A stretch of 7,683 nucleotides of DNA from JBHIBR01 sp046759145 [NCBI: Nitrospinota bacterium] (GTDB taxonomy: Bacteria > UBA8248), in NCBI GenBank assembly GCA_046759145.1, contig JBHIBR010000077.1:1-7683 (forward strand), in the 5' to 3' direction. Of the stretch, positions 7,605-7,683 are shown piece after piece. Each line of letters begins with the position of its first letter. Positions within the stretch are counted from its first letter, which is position 1. A model generated the notes under the pieces. It ran no database searches. It worked only from the letters and a program-made list of their open reading frames with translations, and had not been told where the DNA came from. The position numbers and the translations under genes are program-made.

Positions 7605-7636
7605 CCGTCTGCCATTAAGGCAGGGGTTTTCTCTTT
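7605..7636 (+). terminator. Probable rho-independent terminator after rnc
   Basis: CTGCC (7609-7613), loop ATTAA and GGCAG (7619-7623) form a perfect 5-bp stem, possibly extended by C7605-C7606 pairing with G7625-G7626 across a small internal loop. It is followed by the T-rich run TTTTCTCTTT (7627-7636). It lies 40 bases after the rnc stop, where the operon should end. The stem is short and the T-run is interrupted, so efficiency may be moderate. The remaining bases 7637-7683 show no gene; only a weak TTTACA box is visible there. Confidence 0.6.
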
Positions 7637-7683
7637 ACAAAAAGGCTGCGCGCCCTGTAGTCTTATCCGCGCCGCTTTTCCCC

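Noticed and set aside
7634-7666. Possible promoter (TTTACA and a loose TAGTCT) for a gene beyond the window
   Set aside because: The -10 candidate matches only about half the consensus, and no start codon or gene is visible before the window ends.

Overview
The window is a very GC-rich bacterial chromosome segment (roughly two thirds G+C or more, by eye) with every recognisable gene on the + strand. It holds a near-complete type II fatty acid synthesis (FAS II) operon. In order, it contains the 3' end of a Ppx/GppA-family phosphatase, a short AT-richer spacer with a consensus sigma70-type promoter, then yceD (DUF177), rpmF, plsX, fabH, fabD, fabG, acpP, fabF, rnc and a probable terminator. 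All the main genes are identified by diagnostic motifs. No mobile element, CRISPR array, tRNA or rRNA gene was seen.

Layout. Bases 1-363 encode the C-terminal ~120 residues of a Ppx/GppA phosphatase. Bases 364-534 are the only AT-richer stretch and carry TTGACA-17 bp-TATAAT, placed to transcribe everything downstream. From 535 to 7564 nine genes follow with gaps of at most 84 bases, and two junctions overlap (fabD/fabG by 4 bases, fabF/rnc by 11 if rnc starts at TTG 6782). No second strong promoter is visible inside, so I infer one transcription unit of about 7.1 kb ending at a small hairpin plus T-rich run at 7605-7636.

How the genes work together. FabD loads malonyl from malonyl-CoA onto AcpP. 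FabH starts chains by condensing acyl-CoA with malonyl-ACP. FabG reduces the beta-keto intermediate and FabF elongates. PlsX converts finished acyl-ACP to acyl-phosphate for phospholipid synthesis. The dehydratase (FabZ), enoyl reductase (FabI/K/L/V) and acetyl-CoA carboxylase are not here and must be encoded elsewhere. YceD and bL32 (rpmF) next to plsX are a widely conserved link between ribosome and membrane synthesis genes. RNase III after the fab genes recalls the Bacillus-type order (plsX-fabD-fabG-acpP-rnc), but here fabH and fabF are included and fabF lies between acpP and rnc.

Organism. High GC, a cysteine-rich DUF177 protein, a zinc-ribbon bL32, the combined yceD-rpmF-plsX-fabH-fabD-fabG-acpP-fabF-rnc order and an upstream Ppx/GppA gene suggest a Gram-negative lineage of the deltaproteobacterial / NC10 / Rokubacteria / Tectomicrobia type. 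This is inference; the sequence alone does not let me name a phylum.

Novelty. This is mostly a conventional housekeeping region and I found no undescribed system. The points most worth a second look are a missing metal-ligand aspartate in RNase III, a perfect hairpin covering the fabH ribosome binding site with another hairpin just upstream in the plsX tail, and the unusually perfect promoter.
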